Shown here: in pieces, positions 34,501-40,178 of the stretch
Layout of the letters: every line of letters starts with the position of its first letter
How positions within the stretch are numbered: position 1 is the first letter of the stretch
NCBI GenBank assembly: GCA_028697885.1
Contig: JAQVER010000029.1
Coordinates: forward strand, 1-40,178
DNA length: 40,178 bases
Origin: Desulfocapsaceae bacterium
GTDB taxonomy: Bacteria; Desulfobacterota; Desulfobulbia; Desulfobulbales; Desulfocapsaceae
Direction of reading: 5' to 3'
Translations under genes and position numbers: made by a program
The notes under the pieces: generated by a model
What the model was told of the DNA's origin: nothing
Seen by the model: only the letters and a program-made list of their open reading frames with translations
Databases searched by the model: none

Positions 34501-34925
34501 ATATCCATACCCTGGACGAACTGTTAATCCACCTTGAGTTGAACAAAGAAGACACCGTCCTCCTGGCCGACACCTTTGCGCTGGTCATGGATTGGCGGCC
34601 GGAAATTCTGGAGGCAGTCACGGCTTTGGATCAGCTCCATGGCGACATGGATTGCCTGCAGGCGGATACGGTGCAGACCAGTGATGACCTGGAGTTCTGG
34701 TCCCGATACGGCTTCGGCTCCGGTGCCTTCGGCCAGGTCAAATTCGGCGGGCTCACGGCCTGGAAACAGAAGTCGCCGGATCAGGTCTATGCCTTTATGC
34801 AGTTACTGGTCTCTATGGAAGCGCTGCGTGAAGATACGGTCATGGTCTCCGATGCGCTGCTGTTTAATTCCGGATTCGGCGGCTGGAAGAGTTCCGGTTT
34901 TGGTCGGTCACTCTTTGGAAAGTGA
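31539..34925 (+). CDS. central tail tip / hub protein
   Basis: A 1128-residue tail tip protein, the largest of the phage. The N-terminal 400 residues (NAAFRRPRQLLVFRFPEAG, GSLLTREDWPYAFDG) resemble hub/baseplate proteins. A His-rich metal-binding-like segment follows, His432, His434, His436, His442 and His444 (DHGHVHE ... HIHNF), then Ser/Thr-rich beta regions (about 440-660), and a second globular part with ACT-like helices. The C-terminus has two copies of a unit of the form DTV-x2-SD-x-L...GFG...FG. It is overlapped by the preceding gene. Likely the host-contact tip; exact family not assigned. Confidence 0.72.
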   Translation: MRSDLTPAFIAAKNAAFRRPRQLLVFRFPEAGDVYLSDQPLGAADGLSHEYLPLVESWGELQDSAGNAADQEQSEIRQMSITLWNGGANPFSDYFLGEYPENVEVELYQWFAGLAETDAALLDRFVVQDPIEFDEASRLLNLDLVSMAVTLDAPCGSLLTREDWPYAFDGDVGRGIPLAFGSPGRIPTLQAVAPIILTLKGSVLATTMTLMIYEDLAAMNFPTTATVKIDEELIRVIRGTYTDRLLVVQRGYTSEAAEHLDKREVIQVIANHTFLLCEGPVAAIDNVQIDGYPAPSDIYTVRADLDPARIIFSETPWVKKYADATRFLQMQFDGIAASNTALQAANAFDAADLATAAIIKTGNSVLALLQDTVNRNRGEILRAYLAVEHWESGNFASDYAEVWVSGVGVVGRLSRPNPDDTIELDADVDVDHGHVHEIGGEHIHNFTQPTVNTAVSTTVATVNPEHTHETAESAGVEKEAAYTALPFIFNVINGGDESFNISGISGTAFSIYVNITFSGLEDITVSFGGYTFATGAGGGSIVGWFNIPSISAAGSLRIQFYRAAFFTPAVGLYTFHLKYREAVSIVAVRTAVSASAATSTSTSVANGAVNATGVVNVKNPDDVKALAADNRAVNINAQDNPSRTVVNLFDLTALVNFDWAWFTGREIRVTYVNAGDAKSIYILHAFFDVEYVPTEIVFSTEVTAEVTGISTLVRPDQVIQNLLTSKGGIDPSRLDSAAWATVASQYTSRGYRIDGLLDAGLTLRQAISKVCLQAHSRHFTSGGAFKLVLREGHPASKVVAAQPTQDSLQARSISVARQPMAEIANKIQLFYKRDWLTDASDASGYLDSITKSDTGSIARFGVKTQPDRYNFDLIRDADMASAVAAFYLSTDAWPSSFYTFLAYLDRFDLEKEDVLEVSAHWNQMAKVPMVVRAMDRIFGSGKNSSINLFRIVAENLYYILKKVSLADQVLILESLSIMITEIGEFAEDIHTLDELLIHLELNKEDTVLLADTFALVMDWRPEILEAVTALDQLHGDMDCLQADTVQTSDDLEFWSRYGFGSGAFGQVKFGGLTAWKQKSPDQVYAFMQLLVSMEALREDTVMVSDALLFNSGFGGWKSSGFGRSLFGK

Positions 34926-34931
34926 GTGACT

Positions 34932-35237
34932 ATGACCTTTTCAATGGACAATCTGCTTGGTTTTCTTCGATCCCGTAAGGGACTGGCGGAGAAGGTTGTG
35001 CCGACAGAGGAGGTCTTCATCACCATGACCAAGGCTCCGCAGGTCCTCTGCTTTCGCTGCGGATCTGAGGTTTGTTATGTGAAGGACAACGGGCAAAAGG
35101 CCTGCCCGGAAAACTTTGCGCCTCTTTCGGGGCAGAGCGTTTTCGGCTGGGATTGTCCCCAATGCGGGCAGGATATACGGGCGTGGCTCCAGGGGGGAGC
35201 GGTCATAAAAACAAATAAAGGGATACTGCAATGCTGA
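34932..35237 (+). CDS. zinc-ribbon phage protein
   Basis: A 101-residue protein with Cys40-x2-Cys43 and Cys75-x2-Cys78 (CFRCGSEV ... DCPQCGQD). It follows the hub gene by a few bases and overlaps the next gene by seven. A structural or regulatory role in tail fibre assembly is possible. No named family. Confidence 0.55.
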   Translation: MTFSMDNLLGFLRSRKGLAEKVVPTEEVFITMTKAPQVLCFRCGSEVCYVKDNGQKACPENFAPLSGQSVFGWDCPQCGQDIRAWLQGGAVIKTNKGILQC

Positions 35238-35800
35238 AAAAAATCATGGGAAAGCTACGAAAGGCACAAGAATGGCCGGTCTACTGGCTGCGGGCAATCA
35301 TACTCACCTTCTCATCAATAGCTAATATTCGTCTGGTGGCAATGTCTCTTCGGGATGGGATCTCACCCTTTGGTCGCGTCCATTTTCTGATCACCCGGCC
35401 GGACGGCACTATCAAGTGCAATTGCTGGCACCCCAATCTGGTAGTGACCACCGGCAAAAATCATATTGCTGACCAGCTCTCGGGTAAGCTGGAGGCACCC
35501 ATGAGCCATATGGCCATCGGCACCAATACCACGGCAGCCATAGCAACGGATACGGCGCTTGGCACCGAGATAGACCGTAACGCCCTGGCCAGTAAGACGC
35601 AAGGAACCGGCAGCGATGCCAACAAGGTCAACTATGTCTGCACCTGGGCAGCGGGCGACGGAACAGGAGCCATCACCGAGGCCGGGATCTTCAACTCGGC
35701 ATCGGCAGGCCAGATGCTCTGCCGCTCTGTCTTCGCGGTAAAAAACAAGGAATCCGGCGAGTCCATGACCCTGACCTGGATACTCACCGTCTCAGCCTAA
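35231..35800 (+). CDS. tail fibre/tip protein
   Basis: A 189-residue protein with an N-terminal hydrophobic/basic segment, then a beta fold with PNLVVTTGKNHIADQLSG and MAIGTNTTAAIATDTALGTE, a repetitive pattern typical of phage tail fibre or tip proteins. The end (SGESMTLTWILTVSA) is a strand that would join the next fibre protein. It lies before the main fibre gene. Confidence 0.6.
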   Translation: MLKKIMGKLRKAQEWPVYWLRAIILTFSSIANIRLVAMSLRDGISPFGRVHFLITRPDGTIKCNCWHPNLVVTTGKNHIADQLSGKLEAPMSHMAIGTNTTAAIATDTALGTEIDRNALASKTQGTGSDANKVNYVCTWAAGDGTGAITEAGIFNSASAGQMLCRSVFAVKNKESGESMTLTWILTVSA

Positions 35801-35821
35801 GAAAGAAAAGGAGTCCGAATC

Positions 35822-37279
35822 ATGGCTAACAGCTATACAACCCGCCTCAAAAAACGTCTTCCAGCGGTCGGCGACGAGGGCTGGGACGACGAATGGCTCG
35901 ACAACGAAAAAATCGATGAGGTGGTCATGGGGGCGCTCCTGACTGCCAACCGGCTGATATCCGGCGGCGATGTGACCGGAAACACCGGCCTGAATATTAC
36001 CTATGCCGCCCTTGTGGCCTTGCTGGCAGGAGTCACCTATCCCGTCTCCGGCAGCACCGTGGCCCTCACTGCCGCCGCCCCAGGGCTGGAGCAGGCCAAC
36101 TGGATCTATGTTGCCGACAGCGGGGTGGTCACTGTCTCCACCTCGCCGCCATCCGGGGATTATGTGCCACTCTACCGAGTCGATGCCAGCGACTCGGCCG
36201 TGATCCGCATCGCCGATCTGCGCCCGCTAATGCCGGCGAACGTAGTCGGGGAGAATGGAACCTTTGATACTGTATCCATTGGGGATGAAGCATCATATTC
36301 AAATAGTATTCTTAATATTGGGAAAAATGTGTCCGATCTGGGCAATGCATATGACGTACTGTCATATGAAAAGCATACACTACTATCTACGCTGTCGCCG
36401 GGGTCAGACTCTGTGATGATAAGTCACTGGGGCGAAGTCGACGTGCAAGGAGGTTCCCCAAATCATGTCGTCGGGGTATTAGGCCATGCCTGGTCGTCTG
36501 ACTCTTCTGTTGCGGCTTCCTTTATCGGCACAGAGGGCAAAGCGTATGCAAATGTAAATGGTTCCATTGCGACAGGTCTGCAGGCATTTTCTTATTTGAA
36601 CGCGTCAGATAACTCTTCTTCCATAGTTTATGGGATATCGGCATCTACTATGGCATGGCAAGGATCAGGGACTGGTCTTAGCATCGCCGCTATTTTTTCG
36701 GCATCTGGAGGATCAACTAATTTTGATATAATGCTGTCTGGGGCAAAGAATATCGTCGCGTGGAATGATGCTTACTCCGGCATAAATAGTCTAAGTTTTT
36801 CAAATAATTCAATTGTGCTGGACCCCGTAGAAAAACTCATCATTAATGGCAATGCAGAATTTAGTGCGCTTACAGATATGGGGGAATTGGATACTTCTAT
36901 TCCACATAAGAAATATGTTGATGATGCTTTTTTATCAGTTCAAGCAGAACAGGGCAGCAATGCAAACGGTGACTATGTCCGTTTTGCGGACGGCACGCAG
37001 ATATGCACAGTAACAAAAACAATGGCTACAAAATGCACTACTGCTACTGGAGCTCTTTATAAAAATACGTTGGAAACGTGGACTTTCCCGGCAGCTTTCA
37101 CCGAAGTGCCGGCAGTTGCCGGATTTGTAATCGCTGGAGTCTCGAACGCCTATGTGAGCAGCGATCCTACCACTACCGCTCCAACTGATTCACTGGTGTC
37201 GTATAATGTTTTGTCCACTTATTCCGCTGGAGCAACGGCGCCAACCATAACCTTAACAGCGATAGGGAGGTGGTTCTGA
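35822..37279 (+). CDS. tail fibre / receptor-binding protein
   Basis: A 485-residue fibre. The first 140 residues (GC-rich, ending near DLRPLMPAN) are an attachment domain, with the repeat-like SGGDVTGNTGLNITYAALVA. From about position 36241 the DNA changes to AT-rich with different codon use, and the protein becomes Ser/Asn-rich beta repeats with an intramolecular-assembly type end (TLTAIGRWF). The switch suggests a mosaic fibre in which the receptor-binding end was exchanged. AAGGAG precedes the ATG. Confidence 0.75.
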   Translation: MANSYTTRLKKRLPAVGDEGWDDEWLDNEKIDEVVMGALLTANRLISGGDVTGNTGLNITYAALVALLAGVTYPVSGSTVALTAAAPGLEQANWIYVADSGVVTVSTSPPSGDYVPLYRVDASDSAVIRIADLRPLMPANVVGENGTFDTVSIGDEASYSNSILNIGKNVSDLGNAYDVLSYEKHTLLSTLSPGSDSVMISHWGEVDVQGGSPNHVVGVLGHAWSSDSSVAASFIGTEGKAYANVNGSIATGLQAFSYLNASDNSSSIVYGISASTMAWQGSGTGLSIAAIFSASGGSTNFDIMLSGAKNIVAWNDAYSGINSLSFSNNSIVLDPVEKLIINGNAEFSALTDMGELDTSIPHKKYVDDAFLSVQAEQGSNANGDYVRFADGTQICTVTKTMATKCTTATGALYKNTLETWTFPAAFTEVPAVAGFVIAGVSNAYVSSDPTTTAPTDSLVSYNVLSTYSAGATAPTITLTAIGRWF

Positions 37280-37569
37280 TGATAATCAATCTTTCGCCAC
37301 AGCGAAGCGACAAGGTCCTTGCTGTCTCTAAGCAGGGGGATGTCCTGACTATTAATGGGGATATTTTTGATTTCTCGGTCATCCCAGACGACGCAATATT
37401 ACCGGCAACGGCAATAACATGCGACTGGATATCCGGGGACGTTGCCCGGATTGGTGGTGAGATAATCCTGACACTGATCATGCCGCATGGTGCCGGTCCG
37501 TCATCGACTGTTGCCTTCCCATCCCCTCTCAACAACCCGCCAGACGGACAAGTGGAGCTACCCCAATGA
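37279..37569 (+). CDS. small fibre-associated protein
   Basis: Ninety-six residues from the ATG at 37279, which shares a base with the fibre stop. It has an N-terminal beta part (NLSPQRSDKVLAVSKQGDVL) and the motif CDWISGDVARIGGEI. It sits where phages carry fibre assembly proteins, and overlaps the next gene by four bases. Confidence 0.5.
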   Translation: MIINLSPQRSDKVLAVSKQGDVLTINGDIFDFSVIPDDAILPATAITCDWISGDVARIGGEIILTLIMPHGAGPSSTVAFPSPLNNPPDGQVELPQ

Positions 37570-37904
37570 GCAAAATCAAGCTAAAAAATGACAAGATTGA
37601 TGAAACAAAAATCATCACTGCCGCCCGTAAAAAAGTCGTCCAGGATAACGAATCCAGAGCGACATGCAGGAGTTATGTCGCCGATATACAAAACGCCAAG
37701 GCCATCGAGCTCGGTTTCGCGAGTATGCAGGAGGCCAACGGCTGGGCGGTAAAATCCCCCCAGGCCAAAGCCCTGCAGGATTGGGGATGGTCCTGCAGGT
37801 TGAAAGGATTGGAAATAGAAGATGCTGTGGCCGGAGGCCGTCGCCCCATGGTGACGCGTGAAGAAATGCTGGCTGAGATGCCTGTATTTCCGGGCCAGGT
37901 ATGA
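37566..37904 (+). CDS. small helical phage protein
   Basis: A 112-residue basic-acidic protein; the second half (QAKALQDWGWSCRLKGLEIE) is helical. It is coupled by overlap to its neighbours on both sides. Could be a fibre assembly partner. No family recognised. Confidence 0.5.
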   Translation: MSKIKLKNDKIDETKIITAARKKVVQDNESRATCRSYVADIQNAKAIELGFASMQEANGWAVKSPQAKALQDWGWSCRLKGLEIEDAVAGGRRPMVTREEMLAEMPVFPGQV

Positions 37905-38077
37905 CAATGCTTGCCTGCCTTGAACACTGCTCCATGACCAAGTGCCCCCGATATTTTAAATGCGAGGAACACTGGAATGGAGATGATCTTGAAGAGATGC
38001 AACCAATTCCACCGGTTAAACGTAAGAGACCGGACTTGGTTGAACCTGAATTTGTAACTGATGAGGTGAAGAGATGA
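37901..38077 (+). CDS. 58-residue Cys-rich protein
   Basis: A short gene coupled by ATGA to the preceding gene and by ATGA to the lipoprotein gene. The N-terminal half contains Cys6, Cys10, Cys15 and Cys21 (ACLEHC, TKCPRYFKC), likely a zinc site or disulphides; the C-terminal half is charged and Pro-rich. The coupling to both neighbours is strong evidence it is real. No family recognised. Confidence 0.65.
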   Translation: MTMLACLEHCSMTKCPRYFKCEEHWNGDDLEEMQPIPPVKRKRPDLVEPEFVTDEVKR

Positions 38078-38619
38078 AAAAAGGATTATTGCTGTCGTTG
38101 TTGGCTATGGCGTTGTTGCTGGGAGGATGTGCCGGTGGTGACTATGATAAATATGCCGATACAATGGCCACCCACTCGACTGCTGAGTCAACCAGGATCG
38201 CGTCCCAGAGTGCTGCGATATCTTCCATGGTGGCTGCTGCAAAGCCGGCCACCCCCATGGAGGGCACCCTGCTGGCCGTCATTGGCATGATGCAGGTCGA
38301 GCGCCTGCAACCAGTGCCGCTTGGCATCGGTAAACCAACCACCGGCATGGACGTGCTCAATTCTGTGGCTGGGCAGCTGCCCATGGGCATTATTGGCCTG
38401 TCAAATTGGGGCATTGCGAAAAGCCTGTCGATGGTAGCGGGCGATACCAACACATTTAACGGCGATGCCAACCTGACCGACTCGATGAATAAAAGCTACA
38501 GCACCCAGCTGACCACTGCCGGCGGATCTATTTATCCAACTACCACCACCAGCATAACTGCCAGCGGTGAGGGAACAACGGCAACAAACAGCAACCCGAC
38601 TCCGCTGGTGACCCAGTAA
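38074..38619 (+). CDS. phage-encoded lipoprotein
   Basis: A 181-residue protein with a signal peptide and a lipobox LLGGC, Cys19, which would be lipid-modified after cleavage by signal peptidase II. The mature part is Ala/Thr/Ser-rich, with a Thr-rich C-terminal tail. It probably sits in the inner or outer membrane and may act in superinfection exclusion or lysis; both are seen for phage lipoproteins, but nothing in the sequence decides. Confidence 0.7.
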   Translation: MKKGLLLSLLAMALLLGGCAGGDYDKYADTMATHSTAESTRIASQSAAISSMVAAAKPATPMEGTLLAVIGMMQVERLQPVPLGIGKPTTGMDVLNSVAGQLPMGIIGLSNWGIAKSLSMVAGDTNTFNGDANLTDSMNKSYSTQLTTAGGSIYPTTTTSITASGEGTTATNSNPTPLVTQ

Positions 38620-39188
38620 TGACCGTTCCAGATCCTAAATATAGGCGGGTAAAATACCAGCTGCAGGGTCTCTCCTGGTGGCAGCAGATCATCATGGTTT
38701 GGAAAAACCCTCCCCGACTGGAGCTGCTGGAGGACTGGATCATCACCCTACCAGGCGGCCTGCAGGTCATCGTGCCGAAAGGGTTTATAACCGATGGTGC
38801 CAGCATCCCACGACTTTTGTGGTGGATTATCTCCCCATTCGGTCCATTACTGGAAGGGGCGATCCTTCACGATTTCGGTTATCAGCACGGATACCTACTC
38901 TCCCCATTTATCGTCACCCAGGTATATTGCCTGCGCTCCATGGAGATGCGTTTCCGGCATGGAGGACTCTTTGAGCACATGATCCCGGTCTATGTGGGCC
39001 ATCAACAAAAGTTTTTTGATGAGCTGTTGAGGTTTGTCACTATCGAGGCGAATGGCGCCACCGTCCAGGCATGGACCGCCTACTGTGCACTCCGAATATT
39101 CGGCATTGTCGCCTGGAAAAACTACCGGAAGCATGGACCAGGAGCCTACAACAGCAACTCACTCAACCTGCCGGGGGTGCCAGCATGA
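38619..39188 (+). CDS. DUF1353 phage protein
   Basis: A 189-residue protein with the DUF1353 signature: VPKGFITDGASIPRLLW, then EGAILHDFGY. The family is common in the tail and lysis regions of tailed phages, function not established. It shares a base with the lipoprotein stop and overlaps the next tiny gene by four bases. Two hydrophobic patches are present. Confidence 0.8.
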   Translation: MTVPDPKYRRVKYQLQGLSWWQQIIMVWKNPPRLELLEDWIITLPGGLQVIVPKGFITDGASIPRLLWWIISPFGPLLEGAILHDFGYQHGYLLSPFIVTQVYCLRSMEMRFRHGGLFEHMIPVYVGHQQKFFDELLRFVTIEANGATVQAWTAYCALRIFGIVAWKNYRKHGPGAYNSNSLNLPGVPA

Positions 39189-39271
39189 TAAATTGCCCTG
39201 AATGCGACCAGCCGCTGACTAATGTTTTTTGCTGCTACCACTGCGGATGGACATACGCAGGGGACTGTTGA
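39185..39271 (+). CDS. 28-residue zinc-ribbon peptide
   Basis: A tiny gene with a GGGGGTG site six bases before its ATG; the ATG overlaps the stop of the previous gene. The peptide has CPECD near its start and CYHCG near its end, i.e. two CxxC pairs that could bind one zinc ion as a minimal zinc ribbon. Function unknown. Confidence 0.55.
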   Translation: MINCPECDQPLTNVFCCYHCGWTYAGDC

Positions 39272-39318
39272 GGCTATTTCCCCGGCCAGGATGGCAGGAT
39301 AACCAGAAAGGATTGACT

Positions 39319-39630
39319 ATGAATACAGATCAATTTAACCAGCTTTTGCTGTTGCTGGGAAAAATCGCAGACAAGCAGTACACCATAACTGGGGCAACAG
39401 ACTGGCCAATGGTATATGTACTTGGCGGAATATTCGTTATCGTTTTTGGAGGAATGTGGGTTGATCTCCGTGGAACCATAAAAAACAATAAGGACGAATG
39501 GAAATCAGCATTAATCGCTCATGAGCAGGCGGAAGAAAAGCAATTTGACCATGTGTGGAGGTCGCAGCGGGATTGCCAGAGTGACTGTTGTCCTCCACGG
39601 TTAAAACAAAACGTTGGCCAAACTGGGTGA
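39319..39630 (+). CDS. holin-like single-pass membrane protein
   Basis: A 103-residue protein with one membrane segment (about 31-47, MVYVLGGIFVIVFGGMW) after a 30-residue soluble start, followed by a charged tail with a Cys-rich end (QSDCCPP). Location just upstream of the endolysin gene fits a holin or spanin component. AAGGA precedes the ATG at 39319. Single-segment holins of this orientation exist, but a spanin role is also possible. Confidence 0.55.
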   Translation: MNTDQFNQLLLLLGKIADKQYTITGATDWPMVYVLGGIFVIVFGGMWVDLRGTIKNNKDEWKSALIAHEQAEEKQFDHVWRSQRDCQSDCCPPRLKQNVGQTG

Positions 39631-39638
39631 ACTAATAG

Positions 39639-40124
39639 ATGATACAAAAATCCTCCACTCAGATCAATGCCGAGCAGCTACGCTTGCACATCCGCTCCAC
39701 TCTTCAGATGCTATCCCTCTGGTCGGAGTCGGTCGAGGAACTGCTCCTGGGTACCTCCGCCCAGGAGAGCCACCTTGGATACTACCGCCGCCAGATCAAA
39801 GGACCGGCCCGTGGCATCTACCAGATGGAACCGAATACTGAGCGCGATATCTGGATCAACTACCTGACATACCACCGCGACCTGGCAGACGCTGTCCATC
39901 TGATCTGCGGCGTGTCCGGCCCTGACCCCATGGCCCTGGAGTTTAACCTGGCATATCAGACGATCATGGCCCGCCTGCACTATCTGCGGGTGAAGCATCC
40001 GCTGCCTTGGAAAGACGACTTGGATTCTCAGGCCGAATACTGGGATAAATATTATAATTGTAACCCGGTGAAAGGCTTCCCCAGTGAATATATCCGCAAT
40101 TACCGCCGCGTCGTCCTCTCCTAA
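39639..40124 (+). CDS. endolysin (muramidase-like)
   Basis: A 161-residue cell-wall lytic enzyme. The segment LLGTSAQESHLGYYRR, with Glu43, and RGIYQMEP, with Glu64, follow the pattern of lysozyme/transglycosylase-like endolysins, in which a Glu cuts the MurNAc-GlcNAc bond. No signal peptide is seen, so release would need the holin upstream. It is the last gene of the prophage in the window, and the palindrome follows its stop. Confidence 0.75.
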   Translation: MIQKSSTQINAEQLRLHIRSTLQMLSLWSESVEELLLGTSAQESHLGYYRRQIKGPARGIYQMEPNTERDIWINYLTYHRDLADAVHLICGVSGPDPMALEFNLAYQTIMARLHYLRVKHPLPWKDDLDSQAEYWDKYYNCNPVKGFPSEYIRNYRRVVLS

Positions 40125-40125
40125 T

Positions 40126-40178
40126 TTTAGTGGGTGCATGGGTGCAATAAATACCCATGCACCCATGCACCCACTAAA
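40126..40178. repeat. 21-bp-arm palindrome with four TGGGTGCA motifs
   Basis: The first 21 bases of this stretch (40126-40146) are the exact reverse complement of the last 21 bases of the window (40158-40178), with an 11-base loop. Each arm holds two TGGGTGCA motifs, the motif seen near the integrase. It could act as both late-operon terminator and an integrase arm. Confidence 0.75.

Larger units (their letters stand above)
1743..40178. mobile_element. siphovirus-like prophage (right end not closed)
   Basis: The region has the canonical modules in order: integrase and repressor on the minus strand, then early regulation, replication, terminase, head, tail and lysis on the plus strand. All key structural genes look intact (terminase, portal, protease, capsid, tail tube, tape measure, tip, fibre, endolysin). 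No host gene appears on the right, and no copy of the tRNA is seen there, so the right attachment site lies at or beyond the edge. Confidence 0.9.

Noticed and set aside
35822..37279. Diversity-generating retroelement acting on the fibre gene
   Set aside because: No reverse transcriptase or template repeat was found in the window; the composition change is better explained by recombination.

Overview
The window is the left flank of a Gram-negative bacterial chromosome followed by an almost complete prophage of a tailed, long-non-contractile-tail (siphovirus-like) phage. The host side (1-1727) holds the N-terminal part of a very large LapA-type surface adhesin on the minus strand, a 684-base gap without genes, and a tRNA-Pro(CGG). 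The adhesin retention module, the phage lipoprotein with a lipobox, and the general style of the phage genes (ParB-like/DNA methyltransferase fusion, Ogr-like zinc finger, Mu-gpT-like capsid, lambda-type terminase and portal) suggest a proteobacterium or a sulfate-reducer-like Desulfobacterota host. I cannot name the species from sequence alone.

The phage begins next to the tRNA with a minus-strand lysogeny block (1743-5564): integrase, a small membrane zinc protein, an unusual SWIM zinc finger plus WYL-domain protein, and a CI-like repressor whose reading frame continues beyond its stop in another frame. A divergent promoter faces a small Cro/Ner-like HTH gene (5595). The early block on the plus strand (5940-13671) has a CII-like regulator, small membrane and zinc proteins, a D5/P4-type helicase, a probable replication origin made of GGGAGGATGGGAGG-type iterons around an AT-rich core (9813-10096), a CHC2/Toprim primase, a ParB-methyltransferase, and the small terminase subunit. 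A middle block (13671-20372) contains small unknown genes, the lambda gpA-type large terminase, an Ogr/Delta-like zinc-finger activator, and a C5-cytosine methyltransferase with a repeat-built recognition region.

A minus-strand accessory island (20464-21718) carries a 49-residue membrane protein and a DUF4258 toxin / MqsA-like antitoxin pair with its own promoter. The late operon then runs on the plus strand without interruption: head genes (head-tail joining protein, portal, protease, capsid, decoration protein), connector and tail genes, a tape measure preceded by a clear programmed -1 frameshift in the tail assembly chaperone (A AAA AAG at 29058), tail tip, tail fibre, small Cys-rich proteins, a lipoprotein, a DUF1353 protein, a holin-like protein and a muramidase-like endolysin ending at 40124.

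The most notable signals are these. TGGGTGCA motifs lie beside the integrase, upstream of its operon and in a 21-bp-arm palindrome at the far right end, and look like integrase arm-type sites. There is an iteron-type origin between helicase and primase. A dyad 55 bp before a predicted late start may be the site of the phage's own Ogr-like activator, and the transcript from there would open with a hairpin that buries the ribosome binding site of the first late gene. The SWIM-WYL gene sits in the lysogeny operon, where cargo or immunity genes often lie. On the host side, the adhesin has a run of 78 acidic residues.
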